A DNA stretch of 64,000 bases from Burkholderiales bacterium (GTDB lineage Bacteria > Pseudomonadota > Gammaproteobacteria > Burkholderiales > WYBJ01), in NCBI GenBank assembly GCA_020848435.1, contig JADLAC010000016.1, positions 62,001 to 126,000 of the forward strand. The letters run 5' to 3'. Both the position numbers and the translations under genes were made by a program. Shown here piece by piece: positions 42,507 through 51,169 of the stretch (the first letter of the stretch is position 1; each line of letters starts with the position of its first letter). The notes under the pieces are model-generated. The model saw nothing but the letters and a program-made list of their open reading frames with translations, was not told the origin of the DNA and made no database searches.

Positions 42507-43573
42507 AAACGCGCGCGGCGCTGCTCGTCGTGATGGCGGGATTGACGCTCGCGCCCGAGCGCACCGAAGCGCAACAAAGAATCGTCTTCGGCCTGGTTTC
42601 GAACATCGCGGTAGCGCACGCGCCTTTGTATTTCGCCAAGGAGCTCGGCTACTGGGCCGAGGAAAAGCTCGACATCGACGTGGTGGTGTTCAACGGCTCG
42701 GGCGTACTCCTGCCGCAGGTCGTGAGCAAGCGGGTGCAGGTCGGCTTTCCCAATCCCGACCCGTTGATCATTTCGCGCCAGCCGGGCCGCGATCCGCTGC
42801 CGCTGAAGTTCTTTTTCAATGTCATCCGCGAGAACGTGTGGGAGTTCGCGGTGCTCGCATCATCGCCAGTGCGAACGCTCCAGGACATGCGCGGGCGCAA
42901 GCTCGGGGTGGGCGCGATCACTTTCGGCAACATCCCGCTCACGCGTGCCATGTTTCGCGAGCTGGGCATCGAAGTCGGCAAGGATCTCGAGCTCGTCCCC
43001 ACGGGGCTGGGCGCGCCGGCCTTTCTCGCCCTGCGCGAAGGCCGCGTCGATGCCTTGAACTTGTTCGATACGCTGCACGCGACGCTCCAGCAGCAGGGCA
43101 CGGCCATTCGGCGCCTCAAGATGCCGCAGAAGTACCTGGATCTATTCTCCAACGGTCTCATCGCGCACGACGAGGTGCTGCGCGACAATCCGCGATTGCT
43201 GGCCGCCTTCGGCCGCGTACTGGCCAAGGGCATTGTCGCCTGCAACGTCAACCGGCCGGCATGCGTGCGCGCGTTCTGGAAGGCACACCCCAACTTGAAG
43301 CCCGCGGGCGACGAAGCCCAGGCCGTGGCCAATCAAGTGCAGTTGCTGAACGCGCGCTTCGACAAGTATCTCGCCTTTCCGCGCGGGGACGGTCCGCGCT
43401 GGGGCGAGTTCCCCCGCGAGGGCTGGCAGAACATGGTGCAGGCCATGCACGACGGCGGCCAGATCCAGACCACGGCCATCGACATCGCTTCGCTCTACAC
43501 CAATGCGCTGGTACCGGCGATGAATAATTTCGATCCGGCCGAGGTCATCAAGGCCGCGCGCGCGGCCAACTGA
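42503..43573 (+). CDS. ABC-transporter substrate-binding protein (NMT1/SsuA-like), copy 2
   Basis: 356 residues from ATG 42503, overlapping the stop of copy 1 (ATGA). Signal peptide about 1-23 (cleavage near TEAQQ). Same fold and long shared blocks with copy 1, such as ISRQPGRDPLPLKFFFN, TFGNIPLTRAMFRELG and RLKMPQKYLDLFSNGLIAHDE, but ligand-site stretches differ (NIAVAHAPLYF versus TVTLSIGPIVA). Two different binding proteins feeding one channel would widen the substrate range, for instance stereoisomers or chain-length variants. Six bases separate it from the ATPase gene. Confidence 0.92.
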   Translation: MKTRAALLVVMAGLTLAPERTEAQQRIVFGLVSNIAVAHAPLYFAKELGYWAEEKLDIDVVVFNGSGVLLPQVVSKRVQVGFPNPDPLIISRQPGRDPLPLKFFFNVIRENVWEFAVLASSPVRTLQDMRGRKLGVGAITFGNIPLTRAMFRELGIEVGKDLELVPTGLGAPAFLALREGRVDALNLFDTLHATLQQQGTAIRRLKMPQKYLDLFSNGLIAHDEVLRDNPRLLAAFGRVLAKGIVACNVNRPACVRAFWKAHPNLKPAGDEAQAVANQVQLLNARFDKYLAFPRGDGPRWGEFPREGWQNMVQAMHDGGQIQTTAIDIASLYTNALVPAMNNFDPAEVIKAARAAN

Positions 43574-43579
43574 GGCTCG

Positions 43580-44353
43580 ATGAGCGAGATCCTGTTGCGG
43601 GCGCAGGGCCTGGGGGTTACGTACGCCTCGGCGCGCGGCGAGGTGAAGGCCCTCGAAGGCCTCGACGCGGTCCTGCACCAGGGGGAATTCCTGTCGGTGC
43701 TGGGGCCCTCGGGCTGCGGCAAGTCGACCCTGCTGAAAATCGCCGCCGGGCTGCTCAACCCCTCGGCCGGGCGGATCACGCTCGCCGGCAAACCGATCAG
43801 CGGCCCGCGCCCGGACGTGGGCATCGTGTTCCAGCAACCCACGCTGCTGCCGTGGCAGAGTACCCTCGACAACGTGCTGCTGCCGATCCGCACGCTGCGC
43901 CGCGATCGGGTGCGGGGCCGAGCGCGCGCGCTGGAGCTGCTGCAACTGGTCGGGCTCGAAACCTTCGCCAATCACTATCCGGGCGAGCTTTCCGGCGGCA
44001 TGCAGCAGCGCGTGGGCATCGCGCGCGGCCTGGTGCACGATCCGACCCTGCTGCTCATGGACGAGCCTTTCGCCGCCCTGGACGCGATGACGCGCGAGCA
44101 CATGATGCTCGAGCTGCAACGCATCTGGATGGCGGCGGGCAAGTCCATCGTCTTCATCACCCATTCGATACCCGAAGCGGTGTTCCTGTCCGATCGCATC
44201 GTCGTGCTATCCGCGCGGCCCGGGCGCACCATCCGCGACCTGGCGATCGACCTGCCGCGCCCGCGCACCGTGGCCACGATGGGCGAGGCGCGCTTCAACG
44301 CCATCTGCAATGACTTGCGTTCGCTGTTCACCGAGCTGGTCCATTTCGACTGA
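43580..44353 (+). CDS. ABC-transporter ATP-binding protein (SsuB/TauB type)
   Basis: 257 residues. Walker A GPSGCGKST (42-50), Q-loop VFQQPTLLPW, signature LSGGMQQR (137-144), Walker B LLLMDEP with Glu162, and the H-loop ITHSIPEA. It energises import by the permease encoded next and is cytoplasmic, membrane-associated. It is in the middle of a gap-free unit (6 bp before, 9 bp after). The family is that of nitrate/sulfonate/taurine-type importers. Confidence 0.95.
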   Translation: MSEILLRAQGLGVTYASARGEVKALEGLDAVLHQGEFLSVLGPSGCGKSTLLKIAAGLLNPSAGRITLAGKPISGPRPDVGIVFQQPTLLPWQSTLDNVLLPIRTLRRDRVRGRARALELLQLVGLETFANHYPGELSGGMQQRVGIARGLVHDPTLLLMDEPFAALDAMTREHMMLELQRIWMAAGKSIVFITHSIPEAVFLSDRIVVLSARPGRTIRDLAIDLPRPRTVATMGEARFNAICNDLRSLFTELVHFD

Positions 44354-44362
44354 GGTGCGGCC

Positions 44363-45151
44363 ATGAACGAACGCGCCAAGGCCATCGTCTATCCGCTGGT
44401 CACGTTGTTCGTGCTGCTGGCGGTATGGGTGGTCGCGATCCGGGTGTTCAAGGTACCCAACTTCATCGTGCCCGCGCCCGAAGCGGTGGTTGCTTCGCTG
44501 CGGCGCGGCTACGTCGACGGGCTGTTCTGGAAACACTTCCTGTTCACCTTGCAGTCCATGGTCTCGGGCTACGCCTTGGGGTGCAGCCTGGCGTTCCTGC
44601 TCGGCTGCGCCTTCGCCGAGTCGAAAACCGTCGAGCGCCTGTTCTACCCCTACGTGGTCGCACTGCAATCGATGCCCAAGGTGGCACTGGCGCCGCTCAT
44701 CATCGTCTGGTTCGGCTTCGAGCTGGCTTCCAAGGTGGTGATGGTCGCGCTGGTGTGCTTCTTCCCTATGTTCATCAATACGGTGGTGGGGCTGCGCCAG
44801 ACCAATCCGGCGTTGCTCGATCTCATGCACGCGTTCTCGGCCTCGCGCTGGGAGATCCTCTTGCGGATCAAGATCCCCTCGGCGGCGGGGCACGTCTTCG
44901 CCGGTCTGCAAATCGCGATCGTGCTGGGGCTGATCGGTGCGGTCGTGGCGGAATTCGTCTCGTCGACGCGCGGTCTCGGCCACCTCATCAACGCTGCCGC
45001 GGTCAACCTGGAGACCGACGTCATGTTCGCCGCGCTGATCAGCCTGAGCGTGCTCGGCGTTGCCGGCAGCTTGGTGATCCGCATGCTGCACGCCCGCATC
45101 GTCTTCTGGGACAAGGGCACCGCGACACGAACCGAAACCGCCGCGGAGTGA
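44363..45151 (+). CDS. ABC-transporter permease (SsuC/TauC type)
   Basis: 262 residues with about six membrane segments. The cytoplasmic EAA-like loop reads HAFSASRWEILLRIKIPSAAGHVFAGLQIA and docks with the ATPase. The order of hydrophobic segments and the PLIIVWFGFELASKV stretch match BPD-type permeases of nitrate/sulfonate/taurine importers. A homodimer probably forms the inner-membrane channel, since only one permease gene is present for two binding proteins. Confidence 0.94.
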   Translation: MNERAKAIVYPLVTLFVLLAVWVVAIRVFKVPNFIVPAPEAVVASLRRGYVDGLFWKHFLFTLQSMVSGYALGCSLAFLLGCAFAESKTVERLFYPYVVALQSMPKVALAPLIIVWFGFELASKVVMVALVCFFPMFINTVVGLRQTNPALLDLMHAFSASRWEILLRIKIPSAAGHVFAGLQIAIVLGLIGAVVAEFVSSTRGLGHLINAAAVNLETDVMFAALISLSVLGVAGSLVIRMLHARIVFWDKGTATRTETAAE

Positions 45152-45194
45152 AAGCCGCTGCCAGCGCGCCTTGACCGCTAGACCGAGGACACGC

Positions 45195-46295
45195 ATGAAC
45201 GATACCGCCGAAATCTTCGCCGAGAGCTACGCCGAAGCCCGCCAGCGCTTTCTGCGCGCCGCGCAGAGCGCCGGCGCCGCGATCGAGAGCTTCGAGCATC
45301 CAAGCGCGCGTGGACCCGACGGCGAGCGCCTGTTCATCGATTGCGCCCGCCTGGGGCCGCAGGATGCGCCAGCCGTGTTGCTGGCCGGCAGCGGCACCCA
45401 CGGCATCGAGGGCTTCGCCGGCTCGGCGCTGCAAACGGCTTGGCTCAGCGGGCGTGCGGGCGCCGCGCTGCCGCCCGGTACCGCAGTGGTGTTCAGCCAC
45501 GGCCATAACCCGTGGGGATTCGCGCACCGCAGCCGGGTCACCGAGGACAACGTCGATCTCAACCGCAATTTCGTCGCGCACGATGCCGCCTATCCGGCCA
45601 ACCCGGGTTACAACGAGCTACACCCGGCGCTGTGTCCGGACCTTTGGGATGAGACGCGTGTCGCGGCTGCCTTCGCCACGCTGGAGCGCTTTCGTGCCGA
45701 GCACGGCGAGCAAGCCTTCTCCGACGCGTTCAACGGCGGCCAATACAGCCATGCCGACGGCCTGTGCTTCGGTGGTCATGCGCCGAGCTGGTCGAGTGCG
45801 ATGCTACGCTCGCTCTTCCAGCGCACGTGCGCGGGTGCTGCGCGCGCGGCGTATATCGACTTCCACACCGGCATCGGCCCCCGCGGGGGCCACATCTTCC
45901 TTTGCTTCCATGCCGCGGGCTCGGCCGCTTTCGAGCGCGCCAGAGCGTGGTGGGGCGAGCGCGCCGTCAACCGCGAAGGCGTGACCCACAAGGCGGTCGC
46001 GCATTACCGGGGGCTGCTGGTCGATGCGTTTTGCGAAGCCGCGCCGAGCGGCGTGGAGACGACCGCGACGGTGGTCGAATTCGGCACCCTGCCGCGGCCG
46101 CAGATGCAGCGCGCGTTGATCGCCGGGCGCTGGCTGCGCTATCACGGCCGCGCCGAACCGGCGCTCGCGGCCCAGGTGCAAGCCGAATACGACCAGGCCT
46201 TCGTGCCGGCGGATCCCGCGTGGCGGCGCGGCGTCATCGAGCAATCGCAACCGATCATCGAGCGGGCGCTGGCCGGGCTCGCCGCTGGCGCTTAG
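45195..46295 (+). CDS. DUF2817 (M14-like) zinc carboxypeptidase-fold hydrolase
   Basis: 366 residues from the ATG at 45195, with GAGGA upstream; a GTG-type start eight codons earlier is weaker. Motifs: GTHGIEGFAGS (His and Glu zinc ligands, HGxEG), DLNRNF (M14-type substrate Arg), IDFHTGIGP (third zinc ligand His) and VVEFGT (catalytic Glu). These are those of the DUF2817 branch of M14 metallocarboxypeptidases, which includes deacylases and amidases. There is no signal peptide. It ends the import operon (43 bp after the permease), so the imported substrate may be an amide, peptide or N-acyl amino acid. Confidence 0.88.
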   Translation: MNDTAEIFAESYAEARQRFLRAAQSAGAAIESFEHPSARGPDGERLFIDCARLGPQDAPAVLLAGSGTHGIEGFAGSALQTAWLSGRAGAALPPGTAVVFSHGHNPWGFAHRSRVTEDNVDLNRNFVAHDAAYPANPGYNELHPALCPDLWDETRVAAAFATLERFRAEHGEQAFSDAFNGGQYSHADGLCFGGHAPSWSSAMLRSLFQRTCAGAARAAYIDFHTGIGPRGGHIFLCFHAAGSAAFERARAWWGERAVNREGVTHKAVAHYRGLLVDAFCEAAPSGVETTATVVEFGTLPRPQMQRALIAGRWLRYHGRAEPALAAQVQAEYDQAFVPADPAWRRGVIEQSQPIIERALAGLAAGA

Positions 46296-46308
46296 GCCCG
46301 CGCGGGCG

Positions 46309-47232
46309 TCACTGGGTCTCGCGCTTGAGGATCTCGAAGCCGGCGTGGAGGGCTTGCTCGTAGCGGGCCTTTTCGCGCGCGATGGTCTCGTCGGTCCACG
46401 ACCACAGGCCTTGTTTCGCCTTCATGCCGATCGCGCCTTTTTCGACCATCGCCGCGAGAAATCGCGGCGGCGCCGCTGCGTTCGACAGGCTGGGATAGAT
46501 CGTGCTGCCGGCATAGAAGTTGGTGTCCCAGCCGGACATCTCCTTCTGCAGCAGCGGACCGCAGGCGAGAAAACGAAAGCCGAAGCCGTAACGCACGGCG
46601 GCATCGATTCCCTCGGGGGTCGCGATGCCGTTGTCGAGCAGCCACATCGCCTCGCGTAACAGCGCATGCTGCAGGCGGTTGGCGAGAAAGCCGGGGATGT
46701 CTTTCTTGACGAGCACCGGCACCTTGCCGATCTCGCGCATGAGCGCCTCGACCCGCTCGGCCGTTTTCGGCTCGGTGAACTCGGCGCACACCACTTCCAC
46801 CAGCGGAACGATGTGCGCCGGCATGAAGTAATGCGCGCCGCATACCCGCGCGCGGGTGCGCAGGTGCTTGCCGATCTCGGTCACGGGAAAGCTCGAGGTG
46901 TTGGTCGCGAGCGGAATGTCGGCGCGCGCCAGGTCCTCGAGCTGCGCGAACACGCGCTGCTTGAGCGCCAGGTCCTCGGTGACGGCCTCGATGACGAGAT
47001 CGATCGATGCCCACGGCAGCTCGGCGAGCGCGGCATAGACCGTCACGGCGCGCCCCAGGGCGGCATCGGCGCCGAGGCGATCGAGGCCCCGGCCGACTCG
47101 CCCGGCTAGCGCTTCGCGCGTTCGCGCCGAAGGGCTCATGACGTGCGCATCCCAGCCCGCGGCCGCGAAGCTCACCGCGATGTCGCCTCCCATGATGCCG
47201 CCGCCGATGATGCCGACGCTGCCCTTGGCCAT
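46309..47232 (-). CDS. 3-Hydroxyacyl-CoA dehydrogenase family protein
   Basis: 307 residues. NAD-binding GIIGGGIMGG (7-16). The catalytic dyad is His134 and Glu146 (GAHYFMPAHIVPLVEVV), with the exact 12-residue spacing of the family. The usual Asn of HFFNP is Met here. GFLANRLQHALLREA is the conserved start of the C-terminal domain. It oxidises a 3-hydroxyacyl-CoA (or a related 3-hydroxy acid) with NAD+ in the cytoplasm. GGAG precedes the ATG and a TATAAT box lies 30 bases upstream. It is convergent with the DUF2817 gene; a GCCCGCGCGGGC palindrome (46296-46307) fills the 13-base gap. Confidence 0.92.
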   Translation of the reverse strand: MAKGSVGIIGGGIMGGDIAVSFAAAGWDAHVMSPSARTREALAGRVGRGLDRLGADAALGRAVTVYAALAELPWASIDLVIEAVTEDLALKQRVFAQLEDLARADIPLATNTSSFPVTEIGKHLRTRARVCGAHYFMPAHIVPLVEVVCAEFTEPKTAERVEALMREIGKVPVLVKKDIPGFLANRLQHALLREAMWLLDNGIATPEGIDAAVRYGFGFRFLACGPLLQKEMSGWDTNFYAGSTIYPSLSNAAAPPRFLAAMVEKGAIGMKAKQGLWSWTDETIAREKARYEQALHAGFEILKRETQ

Positions 47233-47261
47233 GTCGTGTCTCCGTATGCGATCCCGCGGCC

Positions 47262-47267
47262 ATTATA
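47262..47267 (-). promoter_or_regulatory. -10 box for the 3-hydroxyacyl-CoA dehydrogenase gene
   Basis: TATAAT on the minus strand, 29 bases before the ATG at 47232. The matching -35 position reads CCGTGA, a poor match. It sits in the AT-richer part of a 299-base divergent gap. Confidence 0.4.
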
Positions 47268-47356
47268 TGCATGCGTAGCGCGCGTCACGGGTCGCCGCAC
47301 GGGGCCGGCGCCCAGCCATGCGAGGGGAACTTGTAGTTCGAATCAGCGGCCATATC

Positions 47357-47386
47357 TTGGCCATGCCCGGCTTCTTCGTGTAGACT
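47357..47386 (+). promoter_or_regulatory. Possible sigma-70 promoter of the Gld-like exporter operon
   Basis: TTGGCC (47357-47362) and TAGACT (47381-47386) are separated by 18 bases and lie about 145 bases before the ABC ATPase start at 47532. The leader also holds a repeated GTTTGCGC (about 47401 and 47429). No other plausible pair is seen in the 299-base divergent region, which otherwise contains nothing I can name. Confidence 0.35.
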
Positions 47387-47531
47387 TCGCGGCTTTCTGA
47401 GTTTGCGCGGATTTTCAAACAGCTAGGTTTGCGCAGAAGCGGAGGAGCGCAGTCTGCAGCAGCGATGCCGACGGACCGAGCGAGCGTCCGTGGGTCGCGG
47501 GCGTGCACCTCATTCACTTAAGGTCAAGGCA

Positions 47532-48497
47532 ATGATCAAGGTCGAGAACCTCGTCAAGAACTTCGGCCCGAAGATCGCCGTCAATGACGTGTCCTTCAAC
47601 GTCGAGCGGGGCGAAGTGCTCGGATTCCTCGGGCCCAATGGCGCCGGGAAATCCACCACCATGCGGATGGTCACCGGTTTCATTCCTCCGACGGCAGGCA
47701 GGATCAGCGTGGGCGGGTACGACATGCTGGCGAACCCGATCCCGGCGAAACGCTTGATCGGCTATCTGCCCGAGAACGCCCCCTCGTACGCCGACATGAC
47801 GGTTCACGGATTCCTCAACTTCGCGGCCGAGATGCGCGCCATCGACGGCGACGCGCGCAAGCGCGCGGTCAATCGGGCGGTGGAAATGTGCATGCTGGAG
47901 AACGTGCTCTACCAGACCATCGATACGCTCTCCAAGGGCTATCGCCACCGCACCTGTCTCGCCCAGTCGATCATTCACGATCCCGACATCCTGGTCATGG
48001 ACGAGCCCACCGACGGCCTCGACCCGAACCAGAAGCACGAGGTGCGCAATCTCATCAAGCGCATGGGCGCGAACAAGGCGATCATCTTCTCCACCCACAT
48101 CCTGGAAGAGGTCGATGCCGCCTGCTCGCGCGTGATCATCATCGACCGCGGCAAGATCGTCGCCAACGGCACCCCCGATGAGCTGCGGCGCCGCTCGCAT
48201 CGCGCCGGCGCGGTCGCCGTGGTGGTATCCGGTGTCAGCGCCGCACAGTTGAGCGAAGCTCTGGCGGCGATCGACCTGGTCGCGAAGGTCGAGACACTGA
48301 GCGAAACACCCGCGCAGGCGATCGTACGCGCGCACCCGCAAACCCCGGAGCAGAAACCCGCGCTGGTGCGCGCGGTGCTCGACCTGATCGCGCAGCAGCA
48401 GTGGCGCATCGAGGATCTGCGCACCGAGGAAGGCCATTTCGACGAGGTGTTCCGCTCGATCACCTTGCCAGACACGATGAAGGAGGCGCGGCCATGA
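47532..48497 (+). CDS. ABC exporter ATP-binding protein, GldA-like
   Basis: 321 residues from the ATG at 47532 (AAGG upstream). Walker A GPNGAGKST near residue 37, signature LSKGYRHRTCLAQ (LSKGYxxR form seen in GldA/CcmA-type ABC-2 ATPases), Walker B ILVMDEPTDGLDPNQ, and H-loop STHILEE. The C-terminal 80 residues form a separate regulatory-type domain. It energises the ABC-2 permease encoded next. Its stop overlaps that gene's start (ATGA). The order ATPase, permease, GldG-like, DUF4340 is that of an uncharacterised exporter found in many Proteobacteria. Confidence 0.94.
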   Translation: MIKVENLVKNFGPKIAVNDVSFNVERGEVLGFLGPNGAGKSTTMRMVTGFIPPTAGRISVGGYDMLANPIPAKRLIGYLPENAPSYADMTVHGFLNFAAEMRAIDGDARKRAVNRAVEMCMLENVLYQTIDTLSKGYRHRTCLAQSIIHDPDILVMDEPTDGLDPNQKHEVRNLIKRMGANKAIIFSTHILEEVDAACSRVIIIDRGKIVANGTPDELRRRSHRAGAVAVVVSGVSAAQLSEALAAIDLVAKVETLSETPAQAIVRAHPQTPEQKPALVRAVLDLIAQQQWRIEDLRTEEGHFDEVFRSITLPDTMKEARP

Positions 48498-49234
48498 GCA
48501 GGGGCGGGGTCATGACCATCGTCAAGCGCGAGCTGGCGGGTTATTTCGTATCGCCCGTCGCGTACGTGTTTCTCGTCATCTTCCTGCTGCTGACCGGGTT
48601 CTTCACCTTCACCGTGGGCAACTTCTTCGAGCGCGGGGAAGCGTCGCTGGTCTCGTTCTTTACGTGGCACCCGTGGCTGTACCTGTTCCTGGTGCCCGCG
48701 GTCGGCATGCGGCTGTGGTCGGAGGAACGCCGGCTGGGCACGATGGAGCTGCTGCTGACGCTGCCGATCGCCACCTGGCAGGCGATCCTGGGCAAGTTCC
48801 TCGCGTCCTGGATCTTCCTCGCGATCGCCTTGGCGCTGACCTTCCCGGTCATCATCACGGTCAATTGGCTGGGCGATCCCGACAACGGCGTGATCGCCTC
48901 GGGCTACGTCGGCAGCGTGCTGCTCGCGGGCTCGTACCTGGCCGTGAGCTGCATGACCTCGGCGATGACACGCAATCAGGTGATCAGCTTCATCCTGTCG
49001 GTGCTGATCCTGCTGTTCCTCATCCTGTGCGGCTACAACCCGGTCACCGACCTGCTGTCGCGCTGGGCGAGCCCGCAGGTGGTGCAGATCGTCGCCGCGT
49101 TTTCCGTGATGACGCATTTCGAGGCGTTTCAGCGCGGCATCCTGGATAGTCGTGACGTCGTGTTCTTCGCCTCGGTGATCGGCTTCGCCCTGTTCACCAC
49201 CGGCGTCATCATCCGCGGCTTGCGCGCGGGCTGA
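48494..49234 (+). CDS. ABC-2 permease, GldF-like
   Basis: 246 residues from the overlapping ATG at 48494; an ATG at 48512 region (MTIVKREL) is an alternative start. It opens with VKRELAGYFVSPVAYVFLVIFLLLTGFF, a typical GldF/NosY N-terminus, and has six hydrophobic segments. RLWSEERRLGTMELLLTLPI is the ABC-2 cytoplasmic coupling motif. It forms the membrane pore with itself or with the next protein. The substrate is unknown. In Flavobacterium the homologous GldAFG set is needed for gliding; nothing else of that machinery is here. Confidence 0.92.
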   Translation: MSRGGVMTIVKRELAGYFVSPVAYVFLVIFLLLTGFFTFTVGNFFERGEASLVSFFTWHPWLYLFLVPAVGMRLWSEERRLGTMELLLTLPIATWQAILGKFLASWIFLAIALALTFPVIITVNWLGDPDNGVIASGYVGSVLLAGSYLAVSCMTSAMTRNQVISFILSVLILLFLILCGYNPVTDLLSRWASPQVVQIVAAFSVMTHFEAFQRGILDSRDVVFFASVIGFALFTTGVIIRGLRAG

Positions 49235-49246
49235 GGAGTAGAGATC

Positions 49247-51169
49247 ATGCCGAAGAAGGGACTGGAAACCTTCCTCTACAGCGCGGTCGGGGTGCTCGCG
49301 CTCGCGCTCATCGTGGTCGCGGTCAACTACATTTTCTCCCCGGTCCGCGCGCGCATCGATCTTACCGAGGGCAAGGTCTTCACGCTCTCGGAAGGCACGC
49401 GCGCGATCCTCGCCAAGCTCGAATCTCCGGTCAAGATCCGCTTCTACTACACCCAGGGCGAGGCCACCCCGGTCGCGCTCAAGACCTTCGCCCAGCGCGT
49501 GGAAGATCTTCTGAGCGAGTTTCGCTCGGCATCCGGCGGCAAGGTGGTAGTGGAGAAGTACAACCCGCAGCCCGATTCGGACGCGGAGGATTCGGCCACG
49601 CTCGACGGCATCGAGGGCCAGATGCTCAACACCGGCGAGAAGTTCTACCTCGGGCTCGCCATCAGCCAGCTCGACGACAAGGTGGCCATTCCGGTGCTGA
49701 CCCCGGAGCGCGAGCGCTTGCTCGAATACGACTTGACGCGTGCGGTAGCGCGCGTGTCGACGGCGAAGAAGCCCGTGGTCGGCGTGATGAGCGCGGTGCC
49801 GGTATTCGGCCGCGGCCTCTCCCCCCTCGCCATGCAGGAGCAGAAGGGGCTCACCGAGCCCTGGGTGCTGATCGCCGAGTTGAAGCGCGACTTCGAGCTG
49901 AAGGAAGTGTCGATGAACGCGGAGAGCATCGATCCCGAGATACGGGCGCTGCTCGTCATCCATCCGCGCGACATAAGCGAGGTGACGCAGTACGCCATCG
50001 ACCAGTTCCTCATGCGCGGCGGCAAGCTGATCGCCTTCGTCGACCCGTACATGTATTTCGACCAGCAGCGCGACATGCAGAATCCGCTGGGCGGAACGCA
50101 AGCCGGCCAGTCCTCGCTGTACGCCCTGATGAAGCCCTGGGGCTTCGACATGGACATGTCCAAGGTGCTCGCCGATCTCACCTACGCGAGCGGCGAGGGG
50201 CCGCGCCTTTTGCCCACGCTGCTCAATCTCACCGGCAATGCGCTCAATCCCGACGATCCGGTCACGAGCCAAGTGGGCTCGCTGCTATACGCTTTCGGCG
50301 GCGCCCTCAAGGGCAAGCCGGCCGAAGGCATCAGCATGTCGGTGCTGGCGAAGAGCTCGCCCAACAACATGCCGGTCGATCTCATCATCGCGACCCTGAC
50401 CGGCGAGCCCTCGACCAAGGGCTTCGAGCCGACCAATACCGAGCAGCCGCTCGCCATCCGCTTGACCGGCAAGTTCAAGAGCGCTTTTCCCGACGGCAAG
50501 CCGAAGGACCCGTTTGCGGAGATGAAGAAGGACCAGGACAAGGGCAAGGAGGCCGTCGAGGCGAAAAAACCCGAGCCCGCCGCCGCGCCGCACCTGAAGG
50601 AGAGCAAGGAAGACACCACGGTGGTGCTGGTCGGCGACGCGGACATGCTCACCGACAACGCGGCGGTCGATATCCAGGACGTGTTCGGTCAGCGCGTGAT
50701 CGTGCCGCGCAACGGCAATCTCAACTTCGCCCAGAGCCTGGTCGAGCAGCTCGCCTCCGATCAGAACCTGATCGGCTTGCGCAGCCGGGCGGCATTCACC
50801 CGTCCGCTCACCGTCGTGCGGCAGATGGAACAGAAGGCGCAGGAAGCCTACCTGGGTAAGATCAAGCAGCTCGAAGACGACTTGCAGGACACGCAGAAGA
50901 AGCTCGAGGACATCCAGAAGCGCCGCGGTGATACCAAGGACAAGGGCCCGGTCGTGCTCTCGCCCGAGCAACAGGCCGAGGTGGACGAGTTCCGCAAGCG
51001 CTCGGCCGCAACCCGGGTCGAGCTGAAAGAGCTGCGGCGCGATCTGCGCCAGGACACCGAATCGCTCCAGTTCTGGACCAAGGTCGTCAACATCGGCGCG
51101 ATGCCGCTGCTCATCGTGGTGCTCGGCGCGGGCATCGCGCTCGCCCGCAGGAGAGAGGTGCGGCCATGA
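49247..51169 (+). CDS. GldG-like auxiliary subunit of an ABC-2 exporter
   Basis: 640 residues. One N-terminal membrane helix (FLYSAVGVLALALIVVAVNYIF), a large periplasmic GldG/ABC-auxiliary domain opening RIDLTEGKVFTLSEGTRAILAKLESPVKIRFYY, a low-complexity Lys/Glu/Pro segment near residues 425-450, a coiled coil near 525-565 (QMEQKAQEAYLGKIKQLEDDLQDTQ), and a C-terminal helix (IGAMPLLIVVLGAGIALA) followed by RRREV. The layout matches GldG-family proteins, thought to link an ABC-2 permease to periplasmic substrates. It overlaps the DUF4340 gene by four bases. Confidence 0.92.
   Translation: MPKKGLETFLYSAVGVLALALIVVAVNYIFSPVRARIDLTEGKVFTLSEGTRAILAKLESPVKIRFYYTQGEATPVALKTFAQRVEDLLSEFRSASGGKVVVEKYNPQPDSDAEDSATLDGIEGQMLNTGEKFYLGLAISQLDDKVAIPVLTPERERLLEYDLTRAVARVSTAKKPVVGVMSAVPVFGRGLSPLAMQEQKGLTEPWVLIAELKRDFELKEVSMNAESIDPEIRALLVIHPRDISEVTQYAIDQFLMRGGKLIAFVDPYMYFDQQRDMQNPLGGTQAGQSSLYALMKPWGFDMDMSKVLADLTYASGEGPRLLPTLLNLTGNALNPDDPVTSQVGSLLYAFGGALKGKPAEGISMSVLAKSSPNNMPVDLIIATLTGEPSTKGFEPTNTEQPLAIRLTGKFKSAFPDGKPKDPFAEMKKDQDKGKEAVEAKKPEPAAAPHLKESKEDTTVVLVGDADMLTDNAAVDIQDVFGQRVIVPRNGNLNFAQSLVEQLASDQNLIGLRSRAAFTRPLTVVRQMEQKAQEAYLGKIKQLEDDLQDTQKKLEDIQKRRGDTKDKGPVVLSPEQQAEVDEFRKRSAATRVELKELRRDLRQDTESLQFWTKVVNIGAMPLLIVVLGAGIALARRREVRP

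Noticed and set aside
47330-47345. GTTCGAATC stretch resembling a tRNA T-loop
   Set aside because: No flanking T-stem, anticodon arm or acceptor pairing could be drawn around it.
47975-50272. 765-codon minus-strand frame under the Gld-like operon
   Set aside because: Antisense shadow, His/Asp/Arg-rich with no recognisable domain; the plus strand carries three clear genes.
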